Origin: Rhodopseudomonas_A palustris_F | GTDB taxonomy: Bacteria; Pseudomonadota; Alphaproteobacteria; Rhizobiales; Xanthobacteraceae | Reading direction: 5' to 3' | Assembly (NCBI RefSeq): GCF_000013745.1 | Contig: NC_007925.1 | Location: 5,270,001-5,334,000, forward strand | Length of the DNA stretch: 64,000 bases | Shown: positions 9,221 to 18,663 of the stretch, one piece after another | How the letters are laid out: each line of letters opens with the position of its first letter | Position numbering within the stretch: position 1 is the first letter of the stretch | Program-made: the position numbers and the translations under genes | Notes under the pieces: generated by a model | Seen by the model: only the letters and a program-made list of their open reading frames with translations | Database searches by the model: none | What the model was told of the DNA's origin: nothing

Positions 9221-10194
9221 CCACGCCATTCGTTCTCGCCGTGCCGTCCAAGGGCCGGCTGCAGGAAAACGCCGAGGCGTTCTTCGCCCGCGCCGGCCTG
9301 ACGCTGTCGAAGCTCGGCGGCGCCCGCGATTATCGCGGCACCATCGCCGGCCTCGACAATGTCGAGATCGCCTACCTGTCGGCCAGCGAGATCGCCGCGC
9401 AACTCGCCCGCGGCACGGTGCATCTCGGCATCACCGGCGAGGACCTGATCCGCGAGAGCATCGCCGACGCCGACAAGAAGGTGGCGCTGATCGAGGGGCT
9501 CGGCTTCGGCGGCGCCAATGTGGTGGTCGCGGTGCCGCAGGCCTGGATCGACGTCCGCACCATGGCCGACCTCGACGACGTCACCACCGGCTTTCGCGCC
9601 CAGCACAATCGCCGGATGCGGGTGGCGACCAAATACATCAACCTGACGCGGAATTTCTTCGCCGCGCACGGCGTGGTCGACTATCGCATCGTCGAGAGCG
9701 CCGGCGCCACCGAGGGCGCGCCCGCGGTCGGCACCGCGGAGATGATCGTCGACATCACCTCGAGCGGCGCCACGCTGGTCGCCAACGGCCTCAAGGTGCT
9801 CGACGACGGCGTGATCCTGCGCAGCCAGGCCAATCTGGTGGCGTCGCGCGCCGCCGACTGGTCGGCCGACGCGCTGGAAACCGCCCGCGTCATCCTCGAC
9901 CGCATCGCCGCGCGCGCCCGCGCCAACAAATACAAGGAAGTCCGCACCCGCTTTGCCGGTTGCGACGCATCATTGCTGACCGAGGCGCACAACCGCTTCG
10001 GCGTGGTGTCGCCGTTCGGCGGCCCGACCTCGTCCGGCATGATCACGCTGCACTGCCCGCCGGCGCAGCTCTACGCGCTCGGCAGTTTCCTGCGCGACCA
10101 CGGCGCCGACACCGTGTCGATCGCCTCGTTGGACTACGTGCTCGACCGCGAGAACCCGCTGTTCGCCAAGCTGGAGAGTTTTCTGCGGCAATAA
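9217..10194 (+). CDS. hisG: ATP phosphoribosyltransferase catalytic subunit
   Basis: 325 residues. Catalyses ATP plus PRPP to phosphoribosyl-ATP, the committed step of histidine synthesis. Conserved features are VPSKGRLQENAEAF at the N-terminus and the PRPP-binding segment VDITSSGATLVANGL. I chose ATG 9217 because it overlaps the hisZ stop and begins the conserved TTPFVLAVPSKGRL; an in-frame upstream ATG at 9157 would only add hisZ shadow sequence. The protein is longer than the short HisG forms (about 210-230 residues) that usually need HisZ, as noted in the findings. Confidence 0.94.
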   Translation: MTTPFVLAVPSKGRLQENAEAFFARAGLTLSKLGGARDYRGTIAGLDNVEIAYLSASEIAAQLARGTVHLGITGEDLIRESIADADKKVALIEGLGFGGANVVVAVPQAWIDVRTMADLDDVTTGFRAQHNRRMRVATKYINLTRNFFAAHGVVDYRIVESAGATEGAPAVGTAEMIVDITSSGATLVANGLKVLDDGVILRSQANLVASRAADWSADALETARVILDRIAARARANKYKEVRTRFAGCDASLLTEAHNRFGVVSPFGGPTSSGMITLHCPPAQLYALGSFLRDHGADTVSIASLDYVLDRENPLFAKLESFLRQ

Positions 10195-10284
10195 TCCGAC
10201 GCGGGACCGCTTCGGCCCCGTGGCGACAGCGCGCGACAAGTGCCATATGTTCGCGGCACAGACTGCGCGCTTGGAAACCGATCG

Positions 10285-11325
10285 ATGATTCTTGGTTCTG
10301 ACCTGTCCGCCCTCGCCGCCGGCAACGGCGCTGCCGCTGCGAAAACGCTGTCACTGGTGGTGCCGCTGTTCAATGAGGCGGCGGGCCTGCCGCAGCTGCA
10401 CGACCGGCTGGTGGCGCTCGCCGCCACGCTGCGGCAGCGCTACGGGCTTGGCTGCGAAGTGATCTATGTCGACGACGGCAGCGCCGACGCCACGCTGAGC
10501 GTGGCGCGCGGTCTGTCGGCGCCGACGCTCGACGTCCAGGTGGTGTCGCTGTCGCGCAATTTCGGCAAGGAAGCCGCCTTGATGGCCGGGCTCGACCATG
10601 CCGGAAACGGCGCGGTGCTGTTCATGGACGGCGACGGCCAGCATCCGCCGGCGCTGGTCGAACAATTGGTGCAGCACTGGATCGTCGACAGCTACGACGT
10701 GGTCTACACCGCCAAGGCGCACCGCGACAACGAAACCTGGCTGCGCCGCACCGCGGTGCGCGGCTTCTACATGCTGATCAATTGGGGCGCGCGGCAGAAG
10801 ATCCCGGAAGACGCCGGCGATTTCCGGCTGCTGTCGCCGCGCGCCGCCGCGGCGTTGCGGCAATTGCCGGAGCGCAACCGCTTCTTCAAGGGACTGGCGA
10901 GCTGGATCGGGTTTCGCCAGATCCGCGTCGACTATGAGCCGGAGCCGCGCTCGCACGGCATCACCTCGTTCAACGCCGCACGGCTGGTCGGGCTGTCGAT
11001 CGAGGGCCTGACCTCGTTTTCGGTGGCGCCGTTGCGCATCGCCAGCCTGCTCGGCCTGTTGCTCGCCTTCGTGGCGTTCCTGTTCGGGCTGTCGATCCTG
11101 TGGGAGACCATGGTCAGCGGCAAATCGGTGCCGGGCTATCCGTCGCTGGTGGTCGGACTGATGACGATCGGCGGCGTGCAGCTGATCATGATCGGCATCG
11201 TCGGCGAGTATATCGGCAAGATCCTCTCCGAATTGAAGGCGCGGCCGATCTATTTCGTCGCCGAACACAGCGTCAAGCGCGCCGACACCACCACCAACAC
11301 CGGCGAACGGACCGCCGCCGAATGA
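10285..11325 (+). CDS. GT2 family glycosyltransferase (DPM1/ArnC-like)
   Basis: 346 residues from the ATG at 10285, which has GGAAA 8 bases upstream; an earlier ATG at 10240 has no good ribosome site. The N-terminal GT-A domain shows VVPLFNEAAGLPQL, the metal/nucleotide motif YVDDGSADATL, the acceptor-side MDGDGQHPP and RNFGKEAALMAGLD. Two membrane segments follow near the C-terminus (about residues 250-275 and 285-310), as in DPM1/ArnC/GtrB enzymes that move sugars onto polyprenyl phosphate. The stop overlaps the start of a ChbG/HpnK-type deacetylase, suggesting a joint role in lipid or glycan modification. Confidence 0.9.
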   Translation: MILGSDLSALAAGNGAAAAKTLSLVVPLFNEAAGLPQLHDRLVALAATLRQRYGLGCEVIYVDDGSADATLSVARGLSAPTLDVQVVSLSRNFGKEAALMAGLDHAGNGAVLFMDGDGQHPPALVEQLVQHWIVDSYDVVYTAKAHRDNETWLRRTAVRGFYMLINWGARQKIPEDAGDFRLLSPRAAAALRQLPERNRFFKGLASWIGFRQIRVDYEPEPRSHGITSFNAARLVGLSIEGLTSFSVAPLRIASLLGLLLAFVAFLFGLSILWETMVSGKSVPGYPSLVVGLMTIGGVQLIMIGIVGEYIGKILSELKARPIYFVAEHSVKRADTTTNTGERTAAE

Positions 11326-12212
11326 GTAGCGCCGCGCCGCGCCGGATCTGGCTGTGCGCCGACGATTACGGCCTCAGCCCCGGCGTCAACCGGGCGATCC
11401 GCGAACTGATCGCGGCGCGACGCATCAACGCCACCTCGGTGATGATGGTGGGACCTTCGATCGGGCGCGACGAGGCCGAGGCGCTTAAAGCGGTGGTCGC
11501 CGACAATCCGGATTGCGCGATCGGGCTGCACGCCACGCTGACCGCGCCGTTCTCGCCGCTGACGCTGCAGTTCCGGCCGCTGGACGGCGGGCTGTTCCTG
11601 CCGCTTGCGCAGCTGTTGCAGCAGAGCCTGCTGCGACGGCTCGACCGCGGCTTCTTTCGCACCGAGCTTGCCGCGCAGTTCGCCGCGTTCGGCAATCTGT
11701 TCGGCCGCGCCCCGGATTATGTCGACGGCCACCAGCACGTGCAGCTGTTTCCGCAGATCCGCGACGCCTTCCTGGAAGCCGTCGCGGATGCCACGCCGGA
11801 CGCCTGGGTCCGGCAATGCGGCCGCATGCAGCCGCTGTCGCAGCGCGTCGCGATGCCGAAGGCGCTGCTGCTGGATGTGTTGAGCACGCCGTTTCGCGCT
11901 CGCGCATCGCGCGCCGACATCGCCTTCAACCCGGGATTTGCCGGCGCCTATGATTTTCTCAAGCAGAGCGATTTCGCCGGCCTGATGCGCGGCTTTCTCG
12001 ACGGCCTGCCCGATGGCGGGCTGGTGATGTGCCATCCCGGCTATGTCGACGACACCCTGATCGCGCTCGATCCGTTGACCGATCAGCGCGAGCGCGAACG
12101 GATGTTTCTGCACAGCGAGGCGTTCGTCGAGCTGATCGCGACGCAGCAGGTCACGCTGCAGCGCCTCGCGCCGCCGGCACCGCCGGTCAGTTTGTCGCAT
12201 ACCGAAATTTAA
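11322..12212 (+). CDS. ChbG/HpnK family deacetylase
   Basis: 296 residues from ATG 11322, which overlaps the glycosyltransferase stop (ATGA). The YdjC/ChbG metal-site residues are visible in LCADDYGLSPGVNRAI (Asp pair), AIGLHATLT (His) and YVDGHQHVQLFP (His-rich). The family deacetylates chitooligosaccharides (ChbG) or N-acetylglucosaminyl bacteriohopanetetrol (HpnK). The sequence resembles the hopanoid-associated branch, and hopanoids are common in this group of bacteria, but no other hpn gene is here and the partner is not HpnI. Substrate therefore open. Confidence 0.83.
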   Translation: MSSAAPRRIWLCADDYGLSPGVNRAIRELIAARRINATSVMMVGPSIGRDEAEALKAVVADNPDCAIGLHATLTAPFSPLTLQFRPLDGGLFLPLAQLLQQSLLRRLDRGFFRTELAAQFAAFGNLFGRAPDYVDGHQHVQLFPQIRDAFLEAVADATPDAWVRQCGRMQPLSQRVAMPKALLLDVLSTPFRARASRADIAFNPGFAGAYDFLKQSDFAGLMRGFLDGLPDGGLVMCHPGYVDDTLIALDPLTDQRERERMFLHSEAFVELIATQQVTLQRLAPPAPPVSLSHTEI

Positions 12213-12322
12213 TCCGCCGCGACACTTATTGCGACATAAACGCCGCTTACATCTCCGGCACCCACCGCGAGGCCGCAAACGAGCGCCCGCGGGTGGGGTG
12301 ATACGCTGCCGTGGAGAACATC

Positions 12323-13147
12323 ATGACACCGCAAGAACGCCAGTTGGTCGACGATCTGTTTGATCGGCTCGCCCGCGTCGAAACCGCGCCGCGCGATCCG
12401 AATGCCGCCGACGCGATTGCGCAAGGGCTGCGCCGCGCCCCCAACGCGGTCTATGCGCTGGTGCAGACCGTGCTGGTGCAGGACGAGGCGCTGAAGCGCG
12501 CCGATGCCCGGATTCAGGAATTGGAAGGCGGCGCCGCGCACGAGCCGGAGCGGCCGGGCAGCTTCCTCGATTCGATGCGCGGCGCGCTGTTCGGCAACGA
12601 GCAGCCGCGCGGCTCGGTGCCGAATGTGCGACCGCCGGAGCCGGCGGGTCGCCCGGCCTGGAACACCGGGCAGGTGCTGCCGCAGGCCGGCGGATTTAAC
12701 CGCGAACCCTATGGCCAGGGCCAACCCAATCAGCAGCCCTACGCCCAACCCGGCTTTGGCGGGCAGCAGCCGGCATTCGGCGGCGGCGGCGGATCGTTTC
12801 TCGGCACCGCGGCGGCCGCGGCCGCCGGCGTGGTCGGCGGCTCGATGCTGCTGTCCAGCATTCGCGGCATGATGGGCGGCAGCGGCAGCCAGCAGAGCTT
12901 CGGCGACCAAGCCGGGCTCGGCAAGGACGGCGGCGAGACCCGCAGCCCGTGGAGCAGCGATCAATCCGGCGGCGATCTCGCCAAGGACGCCGGGCTGAAC
13001 GACGTCGGATCATCCGGACAGCGCGCCGACGACAGCTCCTCCCGCCAGGGCATGTTCGATCAGGCGTCGAACGACGATACTGATCACGACGACATGGACA
13101 TGGATTCCGACGATTTCGACGACGGCGGCGACAGCGACTACGCGTGA
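12323..13147 (+). CDS. DUF2076 domain-containing protein
   Basis: 274 residues from ATG 12323 (GGAG 8 bases upstream); an in-frame GTG lies 12 bases earlier. The N-terminal 80 residues (MTPQERQLVDDLFDRL, then a helical hairpin ending ARIQELEGG) are the conserved DUF2076 part, likely a coiled coil. The middle is Gly/Gln/Pro-rich and contains one hydrophobic Ala/Gly-rich stretch (about residues 155-185) that may be membrane-associated. The C-terminus is strongly acidic (DDMDMDSDDFDDGG). Likely a periplasmic or envelope ligand-binding protein by family annotation; function unknown. Confidence 0.8.
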   Translation: MTPQERQLVDDLFDRLARVETAPRDPNAADAIAQGLRRAPNAVYALVQTVLVQDEALKRADARIQELEGGAAHEPERPGSFLDSMRGALFGNEQPRGSVPNVRPPEPAGRPAWNTGQVLPQAGGFNREPYGQGQPNQQPYAQPGFGGQQPAFGGGGGSFLGTAAAAAAGVVGGSMLLSSIRGMMGGSGSQQSFGDQAGLGKDGGETRSPWSSDQSGGDLAKDAGLNDVGSSGQRADDSSSRQGMFDQASNDDTDHDDMDMDSDDFDDGGDSDYA

Positions 13148-13193
13148 GCTTTCGACCGGCGTCATCCTCACTTCGCCACCTCCCGACTACGAC

Positions 13194-13224
13194 AACGGCC
13201 GCCCCGCAAGGGCGGCCGTTTTGC
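13194..13224 (+). terminator. Rho-independent terminator after DUF2076 gene
   Basis: An 11-bp perfect stem (AACGGCCGCCC and GGGCGGCCGTT) with a 5-base loop is followed by TTTTG. It lies 47 bases after the stop codon and is well placed to end the transcript before the repeat element. Confidence 0.8.
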
Positions 13225-13243
13225 TAGGAGCATTTTCGGTTGA

Positions 13244-13388
13244 GATTGAAGCATCGAACCCAAATGCAGCCGTCATTCCGGATTGCGAGTTCGCAAGAAC
13301 GAGCAAGTCCGGAATCCATATCCCCTGCGGGGGTTATGGATTCCGGGCTCGCTCGCAGCTAAAGCTGCTCGCGCCCCGGAATGACAGC
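13244..13388. repeat. Intergenic palindromic repeat, family B, copy 1
   Basis: The core 13268-13388 (121 bases) is about 90% identical to 21996-22116. It starts GTCATTCCGG and ends CCGGAATGAC, so the ends are inverted. The flank 13244-13277 is identical, in reverse orientation, to 15517-15550 next to another repeat, showing that these elements are mosaics of shared modules. Confidence 0.85.
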
Positions 13389-13429
13389 CGGGGGACTCTT
13401 GAAGCGCAGCAATCCAACTCGAAGAGTGT

Positions 13430-14242
13430 CTAGATCACGATCACCCGAGCGCCGACATTGACGCGGCCGTAGAGGTCGATGACGTCTTCGTTGCGCATCC
13501 GGATGCAGCCCGAGGAGACGTTGGTGCCGATGGTCCAGGGTTCGTTGGAGCCGTGGATGCGATACAGCGTGGAGCCGAGATACATCGCCCGCGCCCCGAG
13601 CGGATTTTGCGGGCCGCCTTCCATGTGCCGCGGCAGGTCGGGGCGGCGCGCCAGCATTTCCGGCGGCGGCGTCCAGGCCGGCCATTCCTTCTTCGCCGAG
13701 ATCTGCTTGACGCCGCTCCAGGTGAAGCCCGGCCGGCCGACGCCGATGCCGTAACGCAACGCCGTGCCGTCGCCCTGCACCAAGAACAAGAACTTGTTCG
13801 GGGTGTCGATCACGATGGTGCCCGGGGTTTCCTTGCCGTGATACGCCACCAGCTGCTTTTCGTATTTCGGATCGAACGGCTGCTGCTGCGGGTCGACCGC
13901 CTGCTCGTCCGGCCGCAGGCTCTGCTGCGGCTCGGCCGGCAGCAACATCCGCTGCCGCGGCTCGTAGTCATCCGGCGGCACCTGATAGCGCGGCGCCGGC
14001 TCGCCGTAACCGGGCTGCGCGGGACCGTCGCTGAACAGGAATTCGATGAAGCCGCCTCCCATCCGCGGGCGTTGCGACGACGCCATCCGCATCGGCGGCG
14101 GCGGCTCGTCGGCGTAGATCACCGAGGGCGCGCCGGGCATTTCGATTTCGATCGCCGCGGCGGGGGACAAGCCGGCGCCGAGACATGACGCGCCGGTGAG
14201 CAAGGCGAGAGTGGCTTTTTTCAACATCGACGTACTCTGCAC
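13430..14242 (-). CDS. L,D-transpeptidase (YkuD domain)
   Basis: 270 residues with an N-terminal signal peptide (residues 1-30, ending in SPAAA). The C-terminal half is the YkuD catalytic domain with the active-site pattern HGSNEP (His 230) and SSGCIRM (nucleophile Cys 246). Such enzymes form 3-3 peptidoglycan crosslinks or anchor proteins to peptidoglycan in the periplasm. A Pro/Gln/Glu-rich linker of about 90 residues lies between signal and catalytic domain. Both catalytic residues are intact. The gene faces the CheZ-like gene divergently. Confidence 0.93.
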   Translation of the reverse strand: MQSTSMLKKATLALLTGASCLGAGLSPAAAIEIEMPGAPSVIYADEPPPPMRMASSQRPRMGGGFIEFLFSDGPAQPGYGEPAPRYQVPPDDYEPRQRMLLPAEPQQSLRPDEQAVDPQQQPFDPKYEKQLVAYHGKETPGTIVIDTPNKFLFLVQGDGTALRYGIGVGRPGFTWSGVKQISAKKEWPAWTPPPEMLARRPDLPRHMEGGPQNPLGARAMYLGSTLYRIHGSNEPWTIGTNVSSGCIRMRNEDVIDLYGRVNVGARVIVI

Positions 14243-14569
14243 TGTTTCGTCGGGAACGCGCCTGAAGGAGCGCTTGCGTGAACGCGATCAGTTAGAAACA
14301 AAATCGCATCGCTTTGGTAAACAGAGCCGGGGTTTGGATTCACCACGTCGCGCAACTCGCCGCGTTCCTTGCGGCAGCGTTTATTTTCGATGAACGCGCC
14401 GAGCGCATGGTTAACCGCGGGTATCGCCGTTCCGGCATCGTCGCGCGGCAAAGGTCTTCGTGCCGCGGTGAGTTACCGGCACCGACCATGCAGCGATGCC
14501 ACGGCTGTGAACGCGTCGTTAAACAGATCGCGCTAACAACATGATAGTGAATGAGGGTGAGACAATACG
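14243..14569. other. Divergent intergenic region without a recognised gene
   Basis: 327 bases between the divergent L,D-transpeptidase and CheZ-like genes. It must hold both promoters, but I could not identify a convincing -35/-10 pair. The last part before 14570 (AATGAGGGTGAGACAATACG) supplies the ribosome binding site for the CheZ-like gene. No repeat or RNA gene recognised. Confidence 0.5.
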
Positions 14570-15349
14570 ATGGCCGTTCAGCGCAAGCGCTTCCGCATTG
14601 AAGAAACCAGTTTGGGCGTCTCGCCTGATTCGTTCAGCGTGGAGAGCGAACAGGCTCCCAAGCACAGCGAGATCATGAGCGAGCTGCGGGCGATTCGCGA
14701 GCAGATGGCCAAGCCGATTGCGCAGGGAGCCAGCAACGTCGTGACCAGCGAGCTATCAGCGTCCAACGAGCGACAGATCGCCGAAGCCAACGCGCTGTTG
14801 CAGAGCTACCGTGCGCAGATCGAGCAGTGCGAAAAGCTGAAGATCGAACTCGACCTGATCCACGACGCCATCAGCCGCACCAAGCGCGAGATCGCGGTGC
14901 TGCACGGCAAGAGCTTCGACGGCGAAGAGATGGCCAAGGTCAACGGCGAACTCGGCGCCGTGGTCGGCGGCACCGAGGAAGCCACCCAGCTGATCCTCGA
15001 AGCCGCCGAGGCGATCGATCAGGCCGCCAGCGCGCTGACCAAGGTCAACTCGCCGGACCAGCAGAAATTGATCAGCGAGGAAATCCAGGAGCGGGTGATC
15101 TCGATCTTCGAGGCCTGCAATTTCCAGGATCTCACCGGCCAGCGCATCAGCAAGGTGATGACCACGATGAAATTCATCGAAAATCACATCATGGCGATGA
15201 TGGACATCTGGGGCGGCGTCGACGCCATCAAGGCGCACGCGCCGCCGATCGTCGACACCCGCGAAGGCGACGACAAGCTGCTCAACGGGCCGAAACTCGA
15301 CGACGAGGGCCACGCCTCGCAGGACGATATCGACGCCTTGTTCAACTGA
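14570..15349 (+). CDS. CheZ-like protein phosphatase
   Basis: 259 residues, largely helical. Residues 182-198 (ACNFQDLTGQRISKVM) match the CheZ active-site helix, in which Asp and Gln four residues apart (here D187 and Q191) dephosphorylate phospho-CheY. The extreme C-terminus, QDDIDALFN (251-259), resembles the CheZ tail that docks on CheY. The N-terminal 60 residues are divergent. CheZ is best known in gamma- and betaproteobacteria, but alphaproteobacterial relatives exist. There is no chemotaxis gene within the window, so the target response regulator is unknown. Confidence 0.8.
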   Translation: MAVQRKRFRIEETSLGVSPDSFSVESEQAPKHSEIMSELRAIREQMAKPIAQGASNVVTSELSASNERQIAEANALLQSYRAQIEQCEKLKIELDLIHDAISRTKREIAVLHGKSFDGEEMAKVNGELGAVVGGTEEATQLILEAAEAIDQAASALTKVNSPDQQKLISEEIQERVISIFEACNFQDLTGQRISKVMTTMKFIENHIMAMMDIWGGVDAIKAHAPPIVDTREGDDKLLNGPKLDDEGHASQDDIDALFN

Positions 15350-15440
15350 TCACCATCGTTAACGCCGGGTGGCGACGCCCGGCGGCAAGCTGATCGCCGC
15401 AATCCCCAGTCCCGTGGGCGCTTGCGCTTCAAGATTCCCA

Positions 15441-15550
15441 GACTGTCATTCCGAGGCGCGAGCCAGAAGCGCGTTCACACGCGTCTTCGACGCGCCACGG
15501 CTGCGAGCGAGCCCGCAATGACGGCTGCATTTGGGTTCGATGCTTCAATC
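15441..15550. repeat. Intergenic palindromic repeat, mosaic copy
   Basis: Starts with GTCATTCCGAGGCGCGAGCC and ends with GCAATGAC, the usual inverted ends of this repeat class. The right flank 15517-15550 (34 bases) is the exact reverse complement of 13244-13277. It separates the CheZ-like gene from the convergent lipoprotein gene and may act as a transcript end. Confidence 0.75.
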
Positions 15551-15576
15551 CCAAGCAGCGCAAAGCTCCTGAGACG

Positions 15577-16086
15577 CTACGCGCGCGGCGCGCAGCGCAC
15601 ATAGACCATGTTGCCGTAGCGGGTGGCGGCGTCCTTGTCGATGAAGCGGGTGACCAGCACGCGCCCGTCGAACGACACGATCTCGCGGTCCTGTTCGCCG
15701 CCGGCGGGACCTGCCGGGCCGATATAGTTCTTGCCGCTCGGCGAGCCCTTCAGCCGCAATTCCTGCGGCGTCGCCTGGTCGGCCAGATGCATGATCACCC
15801 CTCCCGAGGAGCCGGCGCCGATCACGTAGGGGTTCTTGCATTGGCCGCGCGCGGCGTTTTCAGTGCGCACCCGGTCGTTCGGATTCATGTACGAGGCGAG
15901 ACCCCAGCGGCCGACGATCTCGTCGGCGCGGATGCTGGCGGGCAGTTCCGGCGGCGGCGGCGGCTCCGCCACGGTCTGTTCCGAGGAACCGAAACCGCCG
16001 AACGACCCGCACGCTGCCAGCGAGACCGCCAGAACCGAAGCGGCCCCAAGATTGAAAACTGCGCGTGCGTTGCCTTTAATGACCAT
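15577..16086 (-). CDS. Small lipoprotein of unknown function
   Basis: 169 residues. The N-terminus has a basic start, a hydrophobic core and a lipobox LAAC with Cys at residue 26, predicting a lipid-anchored envelope protein. Residue +2 is Gly, compatible with outer-membrane sorting. A Pro-rich spacer (EPPPPPELP) leads to a domain containing IVGRWGLASYMNPNDR and QCKNPYVIG, with a later single Cys in VRCAPRA, possibly forming a disulfide. No function recognised. It is divergent from groES. Confidence 0.75.
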   Translation of the reverse strand: MVIKGNARAVFNLGAASVLAVSLAACGSFGGFGSSEQTVAEPPPPPELPASIRADEIVGRWGLASYMNPNDRVRTENAARGQCKNPYVIGAGSSGGVIMHLADQATPQELRLKGSPSGKNYIGPAGPAGGEQDREIVSFDGRVLVTRFIDKDAATRYGNMVYVRCAPRA

Positions 16087-16235
16087 TCTTATCCCCGACC
16101 AAAACCTGCTGCCCGCCCCGCGGTCGCAGACAAGCGCAAAACTCCTGCCGGAGCAATGCGGTATGTTAAGACGGCGTCCCGCCCCGACGCGCTGCGAACA
16201 TCCTACACCGACCTCACCAAGCTCTTAAGCCGTTG

Positions 16236-16263
16236 CTTGACAGGATCGGCCTCAAGCCATATT
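16236..16263 (+). promoter_or_regulatory. Putative groESL promoter (sigma-32/sigma-70 like)
   Basis: CTTGACA at 16236-16242 is followed after 17 bases (from CTTG) by CCATAT at 16257-16262. This resembles the alphaproteobacterial RpoH pattern CTTG-N17-CCTATNT, and the TTGACA hexamer also fits a housekeeping -35. It lies just upstream of the CIRCE operator, as expected for a doubly controlled heat-shock operon. Confidence 0.6.
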
Positions 16264-16275
16264 CCCGGGACGCAA

Positions 16276-16302
16276 TTAGCACTCTTGCAGCCCGATTGCT
16301 AA
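16276..16302 (+). promoter_or_regulatory. CIRCE operator (HrcA binding site) of groESL
   Basis: TTAGCACTC at 16276-16284, nine spacer bases, then GATTGCTAA at 16294-16302. The consensus is TTAGCACTC-N9-GAGTGCTAA; the only mismatch is one base in the right arm. HrcA represses groESL through this site in alphaproteobacteria. Confidence 0.93.
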
Positions 16303-16400
16303 GAGAAATGCGGACCGGTAGGTCGTCGATTGGACCCGATCCACTGAGCGGCATTCGATCTCAGTCGAGTTTGTCAAAAGCAAGCCTTAAAGGAAGCCCC

Positions 16401-16697
16401 ATGGCCAAGACCAATTTCCGCCCCCTGCATGACCGCGTCGTGGTCAAGCGTATCGATGCCGAGTCCAAGACCAAGGGCGGCATCATCATCCCGGATAGCG
16501 CCAAGGAAAAGCCGCAGGAGGGCCAGGTGGTCGCCGTCGGTCCCGGCGGCCGCGACGAAGCCGGCAAGCTGATCCCGATCGACATCAAGACCGGCGACCG
16601 CGTGCTGTTCGGCAAGTGGAGCGGCACCGAGATCAAGCTCGACGGCGAAGAGCTGTTGATCATGAAAGAGTCCGACATCATGGGCGTGCTGAGCTAA
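16401..16697 (+). CDS. groES: Co-chaperonin GroES
   Basis: 98 residues, normal for GroES, the heptameric lid of the GroEL chamber. Conserved features are FRPLHDRVVVKR at the start, the mobile loop region (ESKTKGGIIIPDSAKEKPQEG) and VLFGKWSGTEIKLDGEE. ATG 16401 has AAAGGAAG 5 bases upstream; an in-frame start at 16233 lies within the promoter and is rejected. It forms an operon with groEL, with a 137-base gap containing a small repeat remnant. Confidence 0.97.
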   Translation: MAKTNFRPLHDRVVVKRIDAESKTKGGIIIPDSAKEKPQEGQVVAVGPGGRDEAGKLIPIDIKTGDRVLFGKWSGTEIKLDGEELLIMKESDIMGVLS

Positions 16698-16767
16698 GCA
16701 GCCCTGCCCACCCCGGAGCGGCGGCGTAGCTGCCGGCTCCGAGGGTGACATCCCAACCTTTTCTCAG

Positions 16768-16815
16768 CCTTATCCTTCGAGACACGGGCAAGCCCCGCTC
16801 CTCGGGATGAGGCGC
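16768..16815. repeat. Short palindromic repeat remnant between groES and groEL
   Basis: TTATCCTTCGAGACACG and CTCCTCGGGATGAGG are the inverted termini of the repeat family also present at 55111 and 55421 (ATCCTTCGAGAC, CTCAGGATGA). Only about 48 bases remain. Upstream, CCGGAGC and GGCTCCG (16710-16743) can form another hairpin. Either could affect the groES to groEL mRNA ratio. Confidence 0.6.
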
Positions 16816-16834
16816 ATCTGGAGCAGACATTCAA

Positions 16835-18490
<1,656 letters not shown>

Positions 18491-18518
18491 GCCCCGCCGT
18501 TCACAACCCCGATCGATC

Positions 18519-18548
18519 GAAGGCCGCCTCCGGGCGGCCTTCTTTTTT
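18519..18548 (+). terminator. Rho-independent terminator of groESL
   Basis: GAAGGCCGCC-TCCG-GGCGGCCTTC forms a perfect 10-bp stem with a 4-base loop, followed by six T. Confidence 0.93.
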
Positions 18549-18663
18549 GCCGCCGGTTTTTTCGCCATTGACGCAGCGGATTTGGTAGGAGGGCGTTGGT
18601 CTGATTCATTCAGCGCCACCAACGCCCACCGCCCGGTTTGATTTTAGCCTGCGAGGATGTCCC

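Noticed and set aside
13244..13429. Short open frames inside the palindromic repeats (for example 13221-13433 and 21889-22185)
   Set aside because: Both read the same repeat sequence in the same frame, so their similarity reflects the DNA repeat and not a protein family.
16233..16400. N-terminal extension of GroES from 16233
   Set aside because: It covers the promoter and CIRCE operator. GroES begins at 16401 with a good ribosome site.
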